The position numbers and the translations under genes are program-made. The notes below the pieces were generated by a model, which saw nothing but the letters and a program-made list of their open reading frames with translations, was not told the DNA's origin and ran no database searches. From DATBAK01 sp036787815 (GTDB lineage: Bacteria > Actinomycetota > Acidimicrobiia > IMCC26256 > PALSA-610), in assembly GCA_036787815.1 (NCBI GenBank), contig DAIQOP010000073.1, forward strand, positions 1-15,925: DNA of 15,925 nucleotides, read 5' to 3'. The first letter of the stretch is position 1; every line of letters starts with the position of its first letter. Shown here one piece after another: positions 13,882 to 15,925 of the stretch.

Positions 13882-14336
13882 CCTTCGCCACAGAACCACT
13901 CGGTCGGAAGATCGAGTCGGGCGAGACGGCCGGAGAGCGCGTCGGGACGCGACACGATCCGAACGGCGAACACCCCGTCGCCGCTGCCGACGACCAACCG
14001 ATCGAACCGCCGCGCGACCCACGCGATCGGTGCGGCCTCGAGCAGCTTGAGGTCGGCACCGTGGGGACCACGCGCGGCGAACCGGTGGCATCCGATGCGA
14101 TCCGCCGAATCGAGCTGCCACCACGCGAGCTCCACCATCAACCAGGGATTGCCCGCGACGAACACGAGGTCGCCCGAGTGGAAGCACGCGCAGTCGAGGT
14201 ACTCGTCGAGCGCGTGCCCCACCTGCGGGCCGCGCGCCCAGGGGTCGGCGAGGAGATTCTCGAGGTCGACGAGGTGGAGGCTGCGGAGCCGACCGACGTC
14301 GATGGTCTGCCCCTGGTCGATCACCGCTGCAGCCAT
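13698..14336 (-). CDS. NYN/PIN-like domain protein with doubtful 3' end
   Basis: This is a putative metal-dependent ribonuclease-like protein; no function is known. As read it has 212 residues. The NYN-type core is visible: LHLVDLENLL with Asp24 and Glu26, FVAGNPWL (59-66), ARGPHGADLKLLE with Asp95, and DRLVVGSGDGVFA with Asp120. The stretch VSRPDALSGRLAR (128-140) also fits the family. In relatives, as I recall, about 10-15 residues (a helix and strand) separate the GSGDG-F segment from VSRP; here only VRI does, suggesting an in-frame deletion. After about residue 152 the sequence is antisense to the LLM gene, is Ser/Arg/Trp-rich and looks non-native, so the original stop seems lost. ATG 14336 is chosen because AGAGGA (14345-14350, minus strand) lies 8 nt upstream; an in-frame ATG at 14366 is possible. 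Confidence 0.68.
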   Translation of the reverse strand: MAAAVIDQGQTIDVGRLRSLHLVDLENLLADPWARGPQVGHALDEYLDCACFHSGDLVFVAGNPWLMVELAWWQLDSADRIGCHRFAARGPHGADLKLLEAAPIAWVARRFDRLVVGSGDGVFAVRIVSRPDALSGRLARLDLPTEWFCGEGQPVSRLRTSARWPIDASTSRWSSARWRTITSVPPSTPNAANASATSVALPATGASGLKPR

Positions 14337-14344
14337 GACGCGCG

Positions 14345-14370
14345 TCCTCTCGCCGGAACTGCTCATTGTG
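14345..14370 (-). promoter_or_regulatory. Putative -10 and ribosome binding site for the NYN-like gene
   Basis: The minus strand reads CACAAT (14365-14370). Initiation 6-7 nt later would give a leader of about 22 nt containing AGAGGA (14345-14350), 8 nt before the ATG at 14336. This contrasts with the leaderless pattern of the divergent rnd-like gene. Confidence 0.35.
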
Positions 14371-14475
14371 CCGAGGCGGCTCGGGGGTGGGGTGCATCCC
14401 GTCTGGGTGGGCACGGCCGCGCGGAGCGCGTCGTTCGCAGGTGCCCAACCGTCCGCGCGCCCGTCCAGGATCGGG

Positions 14476-14488
14476 CAAGCTACCGGCC
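14476..14488 (+). promoter_or_regulatory. Possible -10 box of a leaderless promoter for RNase D
   Basis: CAAGCT (14476-14481) is followed by a 7-base spacer and the GTG at 14489. There is no Shine-Dalgarno sequence. The hexamer is a poor match to TANNNT, so this rests on the shared spacing. Confidence 0.3.
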
Positions 14489-15658
14489 GTGTCCGACCTC
14501 CAGCTCGTTCAGGAACAGGCCGAGCTCGACGAAGTGGTGCGCGCGCTGCGTGACGTGCCGCTCTACGGCCTCGACACGGAGTTCCAGGGCGAGCGCACGT
14601 ACCATCCGCGCCTCGCACTGGTGCAGATCGCGTGGCCGGGCGGCGTCGCCATCCTCGATCCCATGGCCGTCGACGTGGCCGCGCTCGCGCCCGTCTTTGC
14701 AGGCCCTGGAGTGCTGATCGCCCACGCCGGCGACCAAGACCTCACCATTCTCGAGCGGGCCTGCGGCGTGCGCCCGGCCCACCTCTTCGACACCCAGATC
14801 GCCGCCGGATTCCTCGGCTACGGCACCCCCTCGCTCGCCACGCTGTGTGAGCGCATCCTGGGGATTCGTCTCGGGAAGGGCGACCGGCTCACCGACTGGA
14901 CCCGCCGGCCGCTCACCGCCGACCAACGCTCCTACGCCGCCGCCGATGTCGAGCACCTCGCCGCGATCTACGACGCGCTGGTGGAGCGGCTCACGGAGGA
15001 GGGGCGCCTCGAATGGGCGCTCGACGAGTGCGAGGAACGCCGGGTGCGGGCCCGCGGCCGACCCGATCCCGAGACCGCGTGGTGGCGGATCAAGGGCAGC
15101 CGGCAGCTGCGCGGGAAGTCGCGCGGCGTCGCGCAGGAAGTTGGCGCGTGGCGCGAGCGCGAGGCCGAACGCGCCGATCTCCCCCCTCGATTCGTGCTCC
15201 CCGACCTCGCGTTGGCCAGCATCGTGCAACGCGCGCCGCGCACGCGCGAGGAGCTCTCGGCGGTGCGCGGGCTCGACGGCCGGCATGTGCGCGACGCGAC
15301 GGCCAACGCGCTCCTCGCCGCGGTCGAGCTCGGCCTCGCTCTCACCCCCGACCAGCTTCGGCTGCCCGAGACCGACGCATCCGACCGCACGCTCGCACCC
15401 GCGGTGACCGTGATCGGCGCGTGGCTCAGCCAACGGGCCGCGGAGCTCGATCTCGAACCATCGCTGCTCGCGACGCGCGCCGACCTGAGCGCGCTCATCT
15501 CGTCGGGCGAGGGACGCCTCGCGACCGGATGGCGGCTCGCGACGGTCGGCGAGCCGATCCGCCGGCTCCTGAGCGGCGAAGCGGCGATCGCGCTCGAGCA
15601 GGGCGGTCGGAGCATCGCGCTGGCCGAGATGCCGAGACCGGCACCCGAGACGCCTTGA
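14489..15658 (+). CDS. rnd: Ribonuclease D (DEDDy 3'-5' exoribonuclease with HRDC domain)
   Basis: This 389-residue enzyme trims the 3' ends of stable RNAs such as tRNA precursors. The DEDDy exonuclease domain (about 1-175) shows Exo I as GLDTEF (Asp29, Glu31), Exo II as HAGDQDL (Asp84) and Exo III as SYAAADVEHL (Tyr149, Asp153), so all four acidic residues and the Tyr are kept. An HRDC domain follows (about 210-285: LPPRFVLPDLALASI, then LSAVRGLDG), and a second helical HRDC-like region runs to the end, as in the long RNase D of actinobacteria. GTG 14489 is chosen because the earlier in-frame codons, back to 14366, are low-quality sequence and because the domain begins directly with VSDLQLVQ. 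The NYN-like gene is divergent, and an LLM gene follows 62 nt downstream. Confidence 0.93.
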   Translation: MSDLQLVQEQAELDEVVRALRDVPLYGLDTEFQGERTYHPRLALVQIAWPGGVAILDPMAVDVAALAPVFAGPGVLIAHAGDQDLTILERACGVRPAHLFDTQIAAGFLGYGTPSLATLCERILGIRLGKGDRLTDWTRRPLTADQRSYAAADVEHLAAIYDALVERLTEEGRLEWALDECEERRVRARGRPDPETAWWRIKGSRQLRGKSRGVAQEVGAWREREAERADLPPRFVLPDLALASIVQRAPRTREELSAVRGLDGRHVRDATANALLAAVELGLALTPDQLRLPETDASDRTLAPAVTVIGAWLSQRAAELDLEPSLLATRADLSALISSGEGRLATGWRLATVGEPIRRLLSGEAAIALEQGGRSIALAEMPRPAPETP

Positions 15659-15664
15659 CGTGCG

Positions 15665-15683
15665 GAGCGCCGACGGGGCGCTC
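15665..15683 (+). terminator. 7-bp hairpin after the RNase D stop
   Basis: GAGCGCC and GGCGCTC are separated by GACGG. The stem begins 7 nt after the TGA and has no T-run. It ends 2 bases before the -10 of the next gene, so it may end rnd transcription, shape the downstream promoter, or both. Confidence 0.45.
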
Positions 15684-15685
15684 GC

Positions 15686-15720
15686 TAGCCTGCCGCATAC
15701 TCGAATGAGGACGGAGTGAG
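15686..15720 (+). promoter_or_regulatory. Promoter -10 and ribosome binding site for the right-edge LLM gene
   Basis: TAGCCT (15686-15691) matches TANNNT. Initiation about 7 nt later gives a leader of about 23 nt that contains GGACGGAG shortly before the ATG at 15721. Unlike many neighbours, this gene has a real leader and a Shine-Dalgarno sequence. Confidence 0.5.
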
Positions 15721-15925
15721 ATGGCTCGTTTCCAGGTCGGTGTCCAGCTCCACCCGCAAGCGACGACGGTCGATGCGCTGCGCGCGGCCTGGCGGGCCGC
15801 CGACGAGATCGGCGTCGACAGCATCTGGGTCTGGGACCACTTCTACCCGCTCTACGGCGATCCCGACGCCGAGCACTTCGAGGCCTACACCCTGCTCGCG
15901 GCGCTCGCGGCCGACACCACCCACG
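15721..15925 (+). CDS. LLM-class (probably F420-dependent) oxidoreductase, partial (right edge)
   Basis: The first 68 residues are present and the gene is cut by the window end. It opens with a luciferase-like first strand (ARFQVGVQLHPQATT), then WRAADEIGVDSIWVWDHFYPLYGDPD, HFEAYTLLAALAADT. The WDHFYPLYGDP...FEA.TLLAALAA.T signature is typical of actinobacterial F420-dependent LLM enzymes, possibly the Rv1855c-like group (TIGR03560; assigned from memory). It is clearly different from the LLM protein at 12973, which has VGDHHSTPVPYYQ at the equivalent place, so the two are not a recent duplication. Confidence 0.85.
   Translation, partial: MARFQVGVQLHPQATTVDALRAAWRAADEIGVDSIWVWDHFYPLYGDPDAEHFEAYTLLAALAADTTH

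Noticed and set aside
12721..14478. A 585-codon minus-strand frame over ccdA, LLM and NYN-like genes
   Set aside because: It is antisense to ccdA and LLM and a wrong-frame reading of the NYN-like gene; no motifs are present.
12974..15925. Two LLM genes as a recent duplication flanking NYN and rnd
   Set aside because: Their N-terminal motifs differ clearly (VGDHHSTPVPYYQ against WDHFYPLYGDP), so they belong to different subgroups.

Overview
The window is high-GC DNA from an actinomycete-like bacterium. The combination of GTG starts, promoters whose -10 box sits 6-7 nt before the start codon (leaderless mRNAs), two luciferase-like (LLM) oxidoreductases, a NYN/PIN-like protein and a long-form SerA with ASB and ACT domains fits Actinomycetota, probably the Acidimicrobiia or a nearby class. 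That placement is inference from gene style; no marker gene is present. I see no tRNA, rRNA, CRISPR array, insertion sequence, prophage or integrase, so this looks like ordinary chromosome.

Layout. (1) 1-718, minus strand: two short exported-protein genes joined by a TAGATG junction, one a truncated DUF3494 (ice-binding-like) protein and the other running off the left edge. (2) 719-979: intergenic, with a perfect 10-bp hairpin. (3) 980-1378, plus strand: a small membrane-anchored protein with a C-terminal 'sunset'-like Cys domain. (4) 1385-1432: a triplicated 16-bp unit covering the serA stop codon. (5) 1420-4214, minus strand: an operon of a class I aminotransferase followed by D-3-phosphoglycerate dehydrogenase. 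(6) 4271-5638, plus strand: a D,D-carboxypeptidase (penicillin-binding protein), facing head-on (7) 5639-6814, minus strand: a DEAD-box RNA helicase; twin hairpins mark the convergent ends. (8) 7096-9148, plus strand: an OmpR-type response regulator and its sensor kinase. (9) 9291-12035, minus strand: a methyltransferase and a lipoprotein glycosidase in tandem, then an SDR with its own promoter. (10) 12164-13881, plus strand: a CcdA/DsbD-like membrane protein and an LLM oxidoreductase, facing (11) 13698-14336, minus strand: a NYN-like protein whose frame runs 184 nt into the LLM gene. (12) 14489-15658, plus strand: ribonuclease D, followed at 15721 by a second LLM (probably F420-dependent) gene cut by the right edge.

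How the genes work together. The clearest functional unit is aminotransferase plus SerA (serine branch of amino acid synthesis). The regulator/kinase pair is a standard envelope-sensing two-component system. The carboxypeptidase, CcdA-like protein, glycosidase lipoprotein and exported proteins all act at the envelope, while the helicase, RNase D and NYN-like protein belong to RNA metabolism. I did not find a convincing new multi-gene system. The most useful oddities are the truncated DUF3494 gene with its coupled partner, the triplicated serA 3' end, the damaged-looking NYN gene with a lost stop codon, the consistent leaderless promoter geometry and the possible operator upstream of the two-component system.
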